Source: Pestalotiopsis fici W106-1 (Eukaryota > Ascomycota > Sordariomycetes > Amphisphaeriales > Sporocadaceae). Taken from it: a stretch of DNA of 64,000 nt. Positions 21,817 to 33,811 of this stretch are shown here, in pieces. The stretch lies in contig NW_006917092.1 in assembly GCF_000516985.1 (NCBI RefSeq), forward strand, positions 4,779,924 through 4,843,923, in the 5' to 3' direction. Under the pieces are notes generated by a model. That model was not told where the DNA came from, did not search any database, and worked only from the letters and a program-made list of their open reading frames with translations. The position numbers and the translations under genes were made by a program. Positions within the stretch are counted from its first letter, which is position 1, and the number at the start of each line of letters is the position of its first letter.

Positions 21817-24800
21817 TTGACCCTCACAGATCGCGTGACAAATTTGAAGATGCACGATTCTTTTTCCATGAGTTTTGATAGATTCACAACTTTTGATGAT
21901 CCACACCTCTTCACCAGTGCATATCCTGTACGGACCAAAGATAGCGAGCCCTGCAACTTTATCACTTTTCTAGCCACTGCCCAAAGGCTCCGGATTCCGT
22001 TTCTGTCCATCACATGGGAGGCACACCGATCAATCATTGGTGCAGGCGCCACCAGCCGAATCAATCAGACTCTTGTCAATCTGAAGAACGCCTTTGCCTT
22101 CAAGCGCATTGGAGATGGCGACAGACGCAAGGCCGAGGCGGAGATTTACGAATGCCTCATTAGCGAGCTCATGATCTTGGGCCATCCAGAGATCCGTAAT
22201 CATCCCAATATTGTGGAGTTGCAGGGCATATGTTGGGATATCGCGCCAAAATCATCCGCGGGCGCCACTGAGGCAACAGAAACAGTGTGGCCTGTACTGG
22301 TATTTCAAAAGTCGCAATATGGAGACATGTACAATTTCGCGGGGTTACCCGTGGCGCGCGAGCTTTCTATCAATGATCGCATCAAGATATGCCGAGATAT
22401 TGGGAATGCCTTGGCACATTTACATCTTCACGGTACGCAAATTAAGCGTATGCTTGCCGCTTGTCGTATTAACAGTCCCTGCAGGTATCATTCATGGTGA
22501 CATCAAACCTCAAAATGTCCTCATCTTTAGAAGCGAAGACGGCTCCTTGTCTCCAAAGGTAGCCGACTTTGGCTTCTCGGTTCTAGGCGCCAAAGATGAA
22601 GACCAAATCACCCTCCATGGCACCCCATTATGGCGTGCGCCAGAGCTGGATGAATATCCCACTTTCAGCAAGTCTGATGCTATGAAGACTGATGTCTTTT
22701 CTTTCGGGTTGCTCTGTTTGTGGTTTATTCTTGAGGAGCATTTGTTACAACCTTTTTCGTTTGACGGACCAACACCACTGTCCATCGCGGATAATCCTAG
22801 CGCAAATGGCAAGCTAGCTGTTACACAGCTGGCCAATCTGAAATCAGCGGGCGCACTGACGAATTTCGTCCAACGGGTGTTGGTCAAAGCCAATACAAGC
22901 ATAGAGAACAAGGAAATCTTGCAGGATTTCTTCTCCGCCTGCCTTTCAGACGATCCTGGAAGCAGAGGAGCAGACATGATTCACGCCGTGGACAAATTGA
23001 CTGGAAACCGGTAGAGATACCCTATAATGATTTCATATAGTCCAATGCCTGACCTACAAGCATAGAACTCCTCGAGTGCGCCCAGAATATTTGGCTAATG
23101 GAACTGCACCAGAAGACGATGATTTCGGAGCAAGTATAGTTCTTACCCTGTTTAGCGATTGAGACTAATTATTACAGTTGGCATACTCTCTTCACTCATT
23201 TTACCTCTCAGACTACCGACTACGCTCCCACATCCTTAGAAGTTTGGAAAGTATCATCGCACATCGACCACAAAGCCCCCTTCAAAGGCAAATAGCTCTT
23301 GCTCACAGTATAGGCTTTGGAGGCTTTGGAAAAACTACTGAAGAGCAGCGTTTGTTGAGTAAGCAGGACAAAGCTGCGGCTCGACTCGCAATTTTGAATT
23401 TTGTTGTGCGCCAGCGCCAGTCCGGAATGCATGACAATGCAGGCCTGTTTTATACTGGAATGTTGGACTCGGGCCTTATATCGCTTGAAGACATGGTGGA
23501 TTTATACCGCCGCCACGGTGTGTTTGAGGAAGCAGAAGGGATCACGAACATGGACATTCAGCGCTTGGGTGAAGTAATCGGTCCGGATCACATCATCGTG
23601 GTTAGTTTGAAATCAATCCTCTTGACCATATTAGAATCAAAGGGCCGATGGGAAGAGGTCGGCAAGTTGCGGTCAGAACTCATGATAACCGTCAAGAAAT
23701 CACTCGGTCATCGACATCCAGTCACCATCACCATCACACAGAACCTGGCCCGTGACCATTTTCTTCAGGGTCAGTGGCGAGAGGCGGCAGAACTATGGGA
23801 GGATACTTACGAGACCTCCAAGCTGGTGCTCGGAAAGGAACACCCGCAGTCATTATGGAATCTAAGCGGCCTCGCTGAAGCTTTACAGAAGTTGAACCGA
23901 CATGCCGAAGCCACGCAGATATATCTCGAGATCATTGATGCATCAAAGCGGACTCTGGGTGAGGAACATATCGATACGATAAGTTTCATGGGTGATCTGG
24001 CTGCTGCCTATGTGGCACAGGGACGTTTCAATGAGGCGGAAGAAGGCTTGTTGAATTTGTCACTGGTCGCCCAAAGGTTCTTTGGCCATGATGACGAGCA
24101 TACCTTGAACGCCAAGGGTACTCTAGCCGGCGTTTACTACATGCAGGGAAGGTATGGAGAAGCCGAAGCCCTTGCAATGGAAACTGCCGACATTTCCAAA
24201 GGTCGCCTGGGAATTGAACACCCCAATACCCTCAGTCACATGCACACAATAGTGGTCATTCATCGGGGACAGCGTAAGTGGGAGGCAGCCAAAGAAATAG
24301 CTCGGGAAACATTCCGAATTTCCAGCAAAATATTTGGTTTCCAACACAAAGACACTCTGACATACGCAAATGAGCTAGCGCAGAACTATCAGGGTCTAGG
24401 ACGGTACGAACAAGCTGCGAAACTGGGCCTGGAGATTGTCGAGGCATCTAAGAAGGTGTTTGGACCACAAAACCCCAGTACATTGTCTAGTCTACAGCAT
24501 CTGACAACAACATATCGATGTCAGGGTCTCGATGTGGATGCTGAAAAGCTTGAGAAAGAAATCGAAGGATTACAACCACTAATATCAATACCCAAGCAAG
24601 CGCAGCATTACCGAGAACCTCCCACTGCTCAATCCAATGATGACTTCTCTGCCGATTTTAGCAAATTTCAAATTTCGGACCCAGGGACCCGTAACGAGGA
24701 TTTTAGTCCGGACTCTGTTCCGGATGCTCTCGACCCGGCCCAGGACTACATGGCAATCAATGCCGCCTTCTTCGGGGCTGCACGAAAAGGAGATGCAGCC

Positions 24801-25646
24801 GAGGTAGAACGACTTCTATCAATGGGCGTTGGCATAGAGGCAAGAACCAGGGCGGGAGGTACAGCGCTGTCAATCGCTGCCCGTGAGGGCCATGTCACCG
24901 TGGTCGAAATGCTACTTGCCAATGGGGCAGACATCAACGCCGAAAGCATCACCCTATATACGCCATTGGACTATGCCGTGTGGAAGGACCATGCAGAGGT
25001 TGTGGAACTTTTGCTGGCCAGGGGTGCTGATATGGAGGCTATTCACGACCATGGCGGAACCACGCTGCACAAGGCGGCGGCTTTTGGAAAATTAGCCAGT
25101 ATCAAACTCCTCCTTGATGCCGGTGCAAACCTTGAGGCTCAAGATGAGGATGGCAAGACGCCCTTGTTTTGGGCGTTTTGCTTCTTTTCCCCAAATGCCG
25201 TCGCCACACTGGAATTACTACTGGAAAGGGGCGCCAACATTGAAGCTAGAAACAATCTTGGCATGACTCCGCTGCTGGACGCCATAGAGACATTCAGTAA
25301 TGCCCCAATCATCGAACTTTTACTCCGCAAAGGTGCCGATATTGAAGCCAGGGACAACATGGGCTGGTCTCCCTTGCTGTGGGCAGCGGAAGAAGAAGAT
25401 GAGATAATTGTTGAAATTCTACTAGCCAAGGGCGCCGACACTGAAGTGAGGAATCAATTCGGTCAAACGGCCCTCTCATGGGCCTGTCGAAGAGGCTTCG
25501 AAGATGTTGTAAAACTTCTTCTCGAACATGGTGTAAACATTGCGACCAGAGACGATGAGGGCAAGACCCCCCTAGATTGGGCTCGAGAGATGGGTTTCGA
25601 TGCCATTTCAACACTCATCAATACTTGGCAGGACAAGGAGATTTGA
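21817..25646 (+). CDS. Protein kinase-TPR-ankyrin repeat fusion protein
   Basis: Four exons join into one frame of about 1224 aa. Introns are 22433-22484, 23011-23065 and 23130-23177; the last has a GC donor (GCAAGT). The start could be 21817, 21850 or 21868. The N-terminal kinase domain shows a glycine loop IGAGATSRI, catalytic Lys in AFAFKRI, HGDIKPQN in place of HRD, VADFGFS (DFG) and WRAPELDE (APE), so catalytic residues are present but it is a non-RD kinase. A linker (SDYRLRSHILRSL) follows, then about seven kinesin-light-chain-like TPRs (HPNTL / GRYGEAEAL pattern), then about eight ankyrin repeats (GADIEARDNMGWSPLLWAA). It is organised like an NLR, with a kinase where the nucleotide-binding switch would be. 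It lies beside the HET-ankyrin gene, suggesting a role in recognition or programmed cell death (inference). Confidence 0.85.
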
Positions 25647-26664
25647 TCATGGTTTCGAGGCAAATACAATCTTTAGTCACTAGATTAACATTTAGGATGA
25701 TTCATGATTAGCTCAAATACGACACGAGTAACTTTATGGCAGTCTATCATCCAACGATTAGACTGACGATTGAAAGTAATAGTAATGAGCCCGATGTTAC
25801 TGATTATAGTCACCTCAAAGTAAAAAAGAACCCGTTCGGTCGAACGCGATTTATCAAAATCATGTTACGCCGCATATCTTGGTGGATCATATGCTGCCTC
25901 GGCACAGATAAATGAAATGGAATTTAATGCATAGGAAATGTTTCATTGCTTTTTTCGCTTTCATTTCCGAATATTCTATCCAAGGCTTAGAAGCAAACAG
26001 CTGAAGAGAAAACCCCCTGACTTGCTGCGTGGAGTTCTCGAGGCTTGTTGCGAAACTACTTCACGTGAAAGTATTTACCAAGGATCGACGTTTCAACGCA
26101 CTATACGTAATTGCCTAGGTAAATTCTTGCATGAGCTATAGTTGCATGAATCTCGCTTCCCCATTTCATTGGCTCTACTCCTCTGGTCCCTGTATTCGTG
26201 TTCGTACTTGCTACCTGGGATACCCCGCGAACTCAAATCCTGGTCTGGGATAGTTTGTGATGATTGGTGCAAATTGTGTTAAGGGGCAAGTGAGAGAGGA
26301 CTCGGTAATTATATTCAAAAAGACGGCATGTAACAGCTACTCAACATCAACTCTCTTGACATATGGAAAACAAGCATTGGGAAACAGTCACTGATCGGCG
26401 AGAATCGTGAATCCGGTTGTTCGGCAAGAACACTGAGATTTAGTCTTCCGGCAGCAATCGACGGCAACAATGAAAATAGAGATTTCATTTCACCATGATA
26501 AGGCATATACAAATGTAAGGAAACAAATTATCTATAAGATTCAAAATGTAAATCATTCACTTGATTCAAACGAGTATCTCGCAGTCATCTCGCCTGATCC
26601 TATTATAATATTATCTTTGACAACACCAAGCCTTCTCTCTTTGCAATCTAGCATAGAACACACC
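25647..26664. other. Intergenic, AT-rich
   Basis: No gene recognised. An ORF from 26470 runs in frame into the carboxylesterase, but its first 65 codons are AT-rich, lack a signal peptide and have no coding character, so I treat them as leader. Confidence 0.5.
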
Positions 26665-28365
26665 ATGCAAATCAGCGTTCATTTCTTGAAAGCCGCTCTG
26701 CTAGGGGCTTTCTGCGTCCTGGGAGGACCACTGGCTGGTCGAGATGCTGTAGCCCAGCCGACAGTGACCATAGCCGACGGCACCGTGGTCGGCATCGTCA
26801 GGGACAACACTGAATCTTTCGCCGGCATCCCCTTTGCCCAACCGCCTGTGGGCCCTTTGAGGTTGAAACCACCTCAGCGGCTCAACTCCTCCTTTGGCAC
26901 GCTCGACGCCTCGAGCCCTGGCCCTGCCTGTCCTCAGCAAGTGGTGGATACATCGAGCGCTGATCTTCTTTCACAAGTGCTCGGTTACTTGGTCGACACA
27001 CCACTGTTCATGAGTGCACTCAACCAAAGTGAGGATTGCCTCTTTGCCACTGTCCAACGACCGGCAGGTACAACAGCCGAAGACAATTTGCCCGTCGTGG
27101 TTTGGATATTTGGCGGTGGCTTCGAAGTTGGCTGGTCATCCATGTATGATGGCATTGGCCTAGTCCAGCGAGGCATTGATCTCAACCAACCCTTTGTCTA
27201 TGTTGCCATAGCTTACCGGGTCGGTGGGTTTGGCTTCATGCCTGGCTCCGAGATTCTGGAGGATGGCTCCTCCAATCTTGGACTCCTCGATCAACGACTT
27301 GCTCTTGAGTGGGTAGCTGACAACATAGGAGCATTTGGGGGCGATCCCGACAAAGTGACACTGTGGGGAGAGTCAGCTGGTGCAATGTCTATTTTCGACC
27401 AAATGGCTTTATACGACGGTGATCATACATATAACGACAAGCCCTTGTTCCATGGTGCTATCATGAACAGCGGAAGCATCGTGCCCGCGGCCCCAGTGGA
27501 TGCGACCAAGGGGAACGAGGTTTACAGTCAGGTGGTCCAGGCAGCTGGTTGTTCTGAAGCCAGTAGTTCTCTAGATTGCTTACGCAGCCTCGACTATGCA
27601 GATTTCCTGGATGCTGCCAATAGTGTACCCAACATCTTGAGCTATCAATCAATAGCACTCTCCTATCTGCCTCGGCCCGATGGAAAGGTTCTTACCCAAA
27701 GTCCTGAACTGTTGCTTCAGGCTGGGAAGTATGCAGCTGTACCTGTCATTATCGGCGACCAGGAAGACGAGGGAACTCTCTTCAGCATTTTCCAAAGCAA
27801 CCTTTCAACGGTGGACGATATCATTGATTATCTGCACGATTATGCATTCATAGATGCTTCACGAGAAGAAGTTGCCGGCTTTATCAATACATACGACTCC
27901 TCTTCATCGGCGGGGAGTCCTTACAATACGGGCCCATTCAATGAAATCTACCCCTACTTCAAGCTCATGGCGTCAGCGATTGGCGATATCGTATTTACAC
28001 TTACTCGCCGAGTGTTTCTCTCGGCTTTTGCCACTGCGCATCCGGATGTTGCGGCGTGGTCTTACCTCTCGTCCTACGACTACGGCACGCCAATACTCGG
28101 GTCATTTCATGGTGGTGACATTCTGCAAGTGTTTTACGGAATTTTACCAAACTATGCCAGCGCTGCAACTCAGACGTACTTTATCAACTTCATCACCAAC
28201 GGGGACCCCAACATTGGAACAACAGATTATCCTCTGTGGCCACAGTGGAGTGAGGCGCGGCAGTTGATGCAGTTTTGGTCAATCACTAGTGATTTCATCA
28301 CGGATGACTTCAGATCACCAAGCTATGAGTATATACTTAACAATGGTACAAATCTGCGTCTCTGA
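26665..28365 (+). CDS. Secreted type-B carboxylesterase / lipase
   Basis: Single-exon enzyme of 566 aa. The start at 26665 (MQISVHFLKAALLGAF) begins a signal peptide. It has the carboxylesterase fold marks: FAGIPFAQPPVGPLR, the EDCLF region, oxyanion loop FGGGF, nucleophile elbow GESAG (Ser), acidic residue in DQEDEGT and the His in SFHGGD. Length and motifs fit fungal secreted lipases and esterases of the Candida rugosa lipase/cholinesterase group. Substrate unknown. No partner genes are adjacent. Confidence 0.92.
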   Translation: MQISVHFLKAALLGAFCVLGGPLAGRDAVAQPTVTIADGTVVGIVRDNTESFAGIPFAQPPVGPLRLKPPQRLNSSFGTLDASSPGPACPQQVVDTSSADLLSQVLGYLVDTPLFMSALNQSEDCLFATVQRPAGTTAEDNLPVVVWIFGGGFEVGWSSMYDGIGLVQRGIDLNQPFVYVAIAYRVGGFGFMPGSEILEDGSSNLGLLDQRLALEWVADNIGAFGGDPDKVTLWGESAGAMSIFDQMALYDGDHTYNDKPLFHGAIMNSGSIVPAAPVDATKGNEVYSQVVQAAGCSEASSSLDCLRSLDYADFLDAANSVPNILSYQSIALSYLPRPDGKVLTQSPELLLQAGKYAAVPVIIGDQEDEGTLFSIFQSNLSTVDDIIDYLHDYAFIDASREEVAGFINTYDSSSSAGSPYNTGPFNEIYPYFKLMASAIGDIVFTLTRRVFLSAFATAHPDVAAWSYLSSYDYGTPILGSFHGGDILQVFYGILPNYASAATQTYFINFITNGDPNIGTTDYPLWPQWSEARQLMQFWSITSDFITDDFRSPSYEYILNNGTNLRL

Positions 28366-28631
28366 AATACGCTGGGATTCCAATGGGGTATGTAGAACAG
28401 TGGAGAGGGGAATTGTGTCGTGGTATGGACGAGGGCTGCTACCGCGCGATCGTGGAGGCTATTTTTCTGTGCCTCTCGCTTCTTTTGCTTCTCAGTCTTT
28501 CAATTATAATTCTTGTGGAAACGTATAAAATAATTCTTGATTGAGTGCTGCAGCCTAATTTACCAGTGCCATGTAAACGCCGCTCTTCTCAATGTCTGAA
28601 TACTCTGAGTGACGAGTCATATTCCTTTCGC

Positions 28632-29205
28632 CTATGTAACGTTAAAATAATGGAAGACATATAATACTACAAACCCAGACGCAGCTATGAAATACTTGGT
28701 TTTCAGCATCTCTACCGCCGCCATCCCATGGACCGGGTCGTACTTGTGGTATGCAATTGCAGCAAGAAGTACTGTGACCAGAAACAATGATTCAACTAGC
28801 ACAACTAAAGCATAGAGTTAGCCGCATTGCACCGTGTAATGGTTATAGCTTGTACTTACAACTGGGCTCCACTCCAAACAGAGTCCTCCGGGGTTTGGTT
28901 TTAACCCTCCTAGCCGTGGCTTCACCCTGGCACAAGTCCTCCCGCGTGTGGGTAAACAATAACGTACCAATCTCACTGCCAAATAGGTCGCGGAGCGTTT
29001 CAACGTCGCACGACACAAGCTCCGCTCTGCATCCATCGCTCCAGGCGGCAGCGATTCTCGTTGCCGCGGACTCGGGCATACCGTGGCGCTCGTGGAGAAT
29101 CGCGGTAATGTAGGCGCGTACCACAGAGGGAGGGCTGTCGGGCAGCGGACGCTGTAGCGTCAACGGAGTGGTACCCGATCCGCTCATGTTGGTAAAAACA
29201 TCCAA
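28632..29205 (-). CDS. Small membrane protein, 172 aa, unknown
   Basis: Two exons; intron 28805-28859 with GTAAGT donor. The N-terminal 115 residues are soluble, with a compact helical region (VVRAYITAILHERHGMPE, then GCRAELVSCDVETLRDLFG). Two C-terminal hydrophobic helices follow (VLVESLFLVTVLLAAIAY and FIAASGFVVLYVFHYF), giving a two-pass membrane anchor. No signal peptide. The second exon was found by splicing and joins in frame, which supports a real gene. No family recognised. Confidence 0.65.
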
Positions 29206-30768
29206 ATTTGCTATGCAGGACTTGGGAATTGATTAAGGGGCTTCTTTCTCTTTCTCTCCTTGTTTTAGTCCTTAATTAATGATATGGGTCTTATCATCGG
29301 AACGTTACCAGATGTCATGCGATGATAGAAAAGTACTAGTGAGACCGAAGAGCTTGTGAACCAGGGGTAGTACGTCAACCACTGCCGTCGTTGGCCCTAT
29401 TCAAAGCGGCATAATACGAAAAGTCGAAGGAGAATGCAAAAGCTAAGTCATTCGGAATCTTGCTTTGCTACTCATATGGTGAGATTGAGAAAATGTGGGT
29501 AGCCGTTATGTCTCATCTGCATTTTTGTGGGATCTCCTGGCAGAATGGGATCAATTCCGCGCCTTGAGGCTAGATTCAGTTTAGGGTCTAGGTGGGGGTC
29601 GATCAATGCAATTCAGGAGCTCACTGTGCCTATTGCAACGGACCTTACCCCACCAGATTGCCCCTGCCCAGCTACAGCCAGCTTTGCCGGATATAAGAAA
29701 GCTTAAATACAAGCTTCAATCATGCTTCGAGACCGCCCAAGGTCCGTGGCGGTGCGATCGAGTGCACAAATTCCACTGACACAGTCGCTGATAACTTGTG
29801 TTAGGCGACGGAAGATCCAGCAATGTGGCGCAGCATGGACTAGGTGGAGGCATCTGGGGAGCAAGTAAGGATCAGGCGGCCAGGAGCTGCTAAGCTAGCA
29901 CATGCGCCCGGTCTGAAATGTGAACCCTGGCCCTCGATGAGCTAGCAGTAGGACTTATTGCTTGAAGGATGAATGATCGTATTGTAATATAGAGGCCTGC
30001 GCATTTCTACACCGAATCAGACACTTTTGTAATCATGGAGAATAGAGAAACTGCTAGACAAAGCGACTAAACAACAAAGTTGCAGAGACGAACCTGCACA
30101 TATAACCAGCCCCCCTCTCCCCGCGTCTTTCATTCACGTGCTTTAGGAAATCCCGAAAAGTACCGTTCGGTAGGGCGTGAATTGGCTGGTGTTCTAGAAA
30201 GCTGCTTCTACGGGTTTTCGTAGTGGTTAAGTTTCCCATGGGCTATAAGGGACTGATGCCCACTTGTCGTTTCCCTCTGCCACCCAATCATGGTAAGTAT
30301 TCTTGCTCGCAAAAGAATACACGAAGTAGAAAGCAAGCATTATACTGGGAATTACCCAGTTGTCACGGACTGGATTACTAAACTCAATTGCGGCAAAGCC
30401 AAGCTCGCCATCTCTTGCCTAATCCATTCCTTGTGTCGGAATCCTTGTCAGCTAGATGGTGGTACAAGGAATCAAAGAGTAAGACTGCGCCAAAAAGAAA
30501 AAAAGAGGCCCCCAGCAGACTGGACAACTGGACCACAGCTTCGATCCTACGGATTTTTTTTATCACATTTTATCTATTTCGATGCATGATTCCTTCGGGA
30601 TTCGAGTCGTACCATTACAGAGTCCTTGAGACAGTTGATTTTTTAAGCCTTTTGGGTGCTTAATCAACACCTCTGCTCAGGTCGACTTCCAAACCGGTTT
30701 TTCCAATAGCCACCCCTCACTTGTAGAGTCTCGATGAGACCGCTCTACGATAGACCTCTTCAAGCATA
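29206..30768. other. Intergenic, nothing convincing
   Basis: 1.56 kb with only short, overlapping ORFs that lack coding character. A GATATAAGAAAG box lies near 29690, but no gene follows it that I can support. Confidence 0.45.
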
Positions 30769-31754
30769 ATGGCTACTCCGAAAAGCACCGTAACACGTAC
30801 AACTTCCAAGACAAGTTCAGCACCCGGGTCAACCACAATCATAATAATCACTTCAACTAAGTCTATAGATGGCACTTTGGCGCCGCTAACTACGACATTC
30901 ATCCCCCCATCGTCATGCTTTGATCGCTACTACCAGGAAAATTCTAGCTCAGTTGCCTCCGTCATTACGAGTGGTACTCTCGATCCCTCGTACAATGGAT
31001 GTCAACTACACAACCGCCCGGAACTAACGTACAGTCCTGGCATGTGCCCTGGGCGCATGACTACAGCCGCGCGACAACTAAACGGCGACCATTTCACTGA
31101 GTGGTGTTGCCAGAGGTGAATCCTTTCCTGAATGTGTCAATGGATACAATATTGACGATTCGAGACAGTGGATACTCATATGACCCCAGAGGATGTGGTT
31201 CAGTTGTAGCGAGCAGGACAACGGTTCCTATATATCCAACCTCAGATAACACACAACATTCAGCCACGGTGACCAGCGTTGTAGCCGTACACGAGGCAGT
31301 CACCATTATCTGGGCCTCAACAGATCTCAACCTGTTCCCATCTGATGTTGCATCAAGCCGATCTGCTCTATTCTCGGACTCCAACACCACCACAGGGTTG
31401 ACTCAGGCGGCTAAAATAGGAATCGGTGTTGGCGTAGCTGTAGGGGCTTTGATCATCCTGACCGTGGGCTCTGCATGGTTGATCAAAGTGATGAGACAAA
31501 AGAAAAGGCACCCCAAGAAGGGAAGAAATGTTGCAGGAGAGTTGGATGGGGACCAAAAGATCTGGAAACGGTTCTTTGGTCGCGAATGGAGAGCAGAGCT
31601 CCCACCGGATGGACTGCCCGCTGAGTTGGCCACGGAGCCGGCAAATCCAGCAGAGCTAGCAGTACAGCAGATTCCCGTAGAGCTGCCGACTGGTGGAGAA
31701 AACGAGATCCCAGGAAAACCCAGCATCAGAGATGGGAAATATCTTCAGTCGTGA
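30769..31754 (+). CDS. Single-pass membrane protein with Ser/Thr-rich ectodomain
   Basis: Two exons (intron 31116-31168) encode about 310 aa. The N-terminus is very Ser/Thr-rich with no clear signal peptide. A cysteine-containing segment (EWCCQSGYSYDPRGCGS across the splice) matches a pattern common in fungal surface proteins. One transmembrane helix follows (IGIGVGVAVGALIILTVGSAW), then a basic, Pro/Glu-rich cytoplasmic tail (AELPPDGLPAELATEP). This resembles fungal single-pass wall-sensor-like or hypothetical membrane proteins; a sensor role is only a guess. The alternative acceptor at 31161-31164 would break the frame. Confidence 0.75.
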
Positions 31755-32590
31755 CAATTAGTAGACTGTGAGAGCTGTGCTAGAAATGCGGCGAATTCTG
31801 GGCGCATTTCAATCTCAGCAAACGGCCAAAGATACATGAATCACTGCGCACCATCAGTTGGTACATTACTGGACAGATTCCTGGAGTGGAATACTCATTT
31901 TCACGGTGTCTACACGGCCGGTCTGAAGAGGTTTTCGATCCCACAATGTTTCTCCCTTTTCCTTCACTGGTTGAAGGTTAAATCGCACTCGTACCGACTT
32001 ATAGGTTGTGCGACGGCGATGGAAATAACGCTAATGAGAAGAGCCTCTTCATTCGAAACAGAATCGGGTATTCAACTGGCACATAGTTGATGCCATGGAG
32101 AAGTAAAATGAAAGATAAAGGATCCAAGAGTACCTCAAGAGGGGGGAAATCGGTTACCAAACGAAATTCGGAAACCTGGAGTTCAGGCTACCAAGTAAGA
32201 GTAATGGGTCTTCTAAGTAAAGCTGCATACATTCAGTAGGTAGTGCTGCACTTCGAGGAGAAATACGTTGGCCGGATGCGCTGAATGCTCGAGCTGATGA
32301 GTGGCTTTGGAGTCGGTTTTGTTCGTAGAGTCACTCTAAAGTCTCATAATATCTTTTATACCTGGGGACCCATATTTTAGTCCTTATACCTGGATCCTCT
32401 CGTATTGATTCATTTAGTAGCTGCGTATGGATCCATGAAGCTTCATTAGGATCAATAGTCGTCATGAGCCAACCTATTTATGCTTCAAGCGTGGTTCTAT
32501 TTTGCAAATATTTAGCAACCACCCGATGAAGAGGTGAAGAACGAATCCATCCAGATAAGTAGGGGGCTAGTAACAGTTTCAACACAACAT
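31755..32590. other. Intergenic, nothing recognised
   Basis: 0.84 kb between converging genes. No repeat, RNA or ORF with coding character seen. Confidence 0.45.
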
Positions 32591-33717
32591 TTATTGGCCT
32601 TGAACAGTCTTGAGGCGCAGGGACCAGTAAATACCAAAGTGTAACCTCAGAAGAGCCCCACTGGTAATAATACACGCTGCGATCATCCATTTGGCAGTAT
32701 CCCAGGCATTTTCGGCCGCTCTGAGCATGTCAACAAGGAATATAATCAGGAGTCTGACGCAGAATCCCGTGCCGATAAACCATGCAGTGGAGACGCGGAT
32801 GAGCTGGAAAGGTTTGCCGCCTTTCCCACCATAGCGCCATCGCGTTCCGTAGTGAAGTAAGGGAAAGGGGCCGCTGAATTGCTGCGACAGCATACCTATC
32901 CCGGATGATTTGGCCCATAGCCTGAGCCTGATGCCGTATAGAATGAATATGGTGATGGAAGAGAGGCCTATGAATACACCAAAGACGTCGAACAGCAGGT
33001 TCGTTCCTTTCAAATATTGTACATCCGACTTCATGTCGTGGGCAATCGCTTTGAATGGGGATTGCATCTCCAGTATGGAGGCTGAGATGAGTAAGGATAA
33101 GTAGATTGAGGCCAATATGGTTAGGGTTTTGATTGCTTTGGATTCTCGCATAGCGTGTCTCTTTGTCAGGTAGTCTAATTGGTAGTCTAATTGGTAGTCT
33201 AATTGGTAGTCTAATTGGTAGTCTAATTGGTAGTCTAATTGGTAGTCTAATTGGTCAGGGACTCTAGGGCCCTCTGTGCAATGTTTCGGCGCTCCGAACA
33301 CAGTCGTTCTAGTGCTTGAATGTGTTGCTGATAGCTCTTGCCCTTGGACTCTGCAGGATCTTTTGACTGAAATGTTTTGAGAAACCATTTAATCGAATCG
33401 ACCAGGATGTTGACACTCCTAAGGATGCCCTCGGCATCCTCTATTTCCTTGCATGCCTCCTTGCTATTGGCAGAGAGTCGAGACTCGAAAAGCCCCAATG
33501 GAACTTATAGATGAGGATTTTTGGTGAGTGAGTAACTCACGACTTGTTTCTCGGGTAATTCTGGATAAATCAGAGAGCCATAGTAATCAACGGGCTGCAA
33601 GTAGATAGAAGGAAGAAAAAGCTCCAAGGTAAGTCGTGTCACATAATGTACACCCACCGTCCACCTTGCCAAGCTCATCGAGCGTCGAGCCCTCTTGACC
33701 TGTTCTTGCTCTCCCAT
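32591..33717 (-). pseudogene. Membrane protein gene disrupted at an internal minisatellite
   Basis: Exons at 33658-33717 and 33541-33594 and a third from 33483 join in frame (introns 33595-33657 and 33484-33540). The third exon encodes a helical region (SANSKEACKEIEDAEGILRS ... RALESLTN) and then reaches a stop exactly where the 12-bp repeat begins. In another frame the repeat and all downstream sequence are open: seven QLDY units, LTKRHAMRESKAIKTLTILA, and four hydrophobic segments. The join LTN|QLDYLTKRHAM looks like one original protein, with loss of a 4-bp unit (CAAT) from a CAATCAAT site creating the frameshift. This resembles fungal hypothetical proteins with a coiled region and CorA-like membrane helices. 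It may be a pseudogene, or the base error may be technical. Confidence 0.65.
33170..33253 (-). repeat. 12-bp minisatellite, seven perfect copies, encoding (QLDY)7
   Basis: Plus-strand unit GGTAGTCTAATT, seven exact copies. The unit is a multiple of 3, so copy-number change alone keeps the frame. The flanking sequence suggests a single ancestral QLDY that was expanded. Confidence 0.95.
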
Positions 33718-33811
33718 CTCGTGCGATGGTTCACGTCTTCTTCTCTAACATGAACACGATAAAAATCAATCTTCTCTGGATTCGTGACGTTTTTGGAAAG
33801 CACCAAGACCC

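Noticed and set aside
26470..26664. 65 in-frame codons upstream of the carboxylesterase
   Set aside because: AT-rich, no coding character, and they would bury the signal peptide that starts at 26665.
30054..30663. Several overlapping ORFs of 60-99 codons on both strands
   Set aside because: No domain, signal peptide, splice continuity or composition typical of coding sequence.
33247..33500. Intron across the 12-bp repeat to restore the frame
   Set aside because: The only GT near the break gives phase 2, whereas joining to DYLTKRHAM needs phase 1. Repeat-internal AGs do not help.
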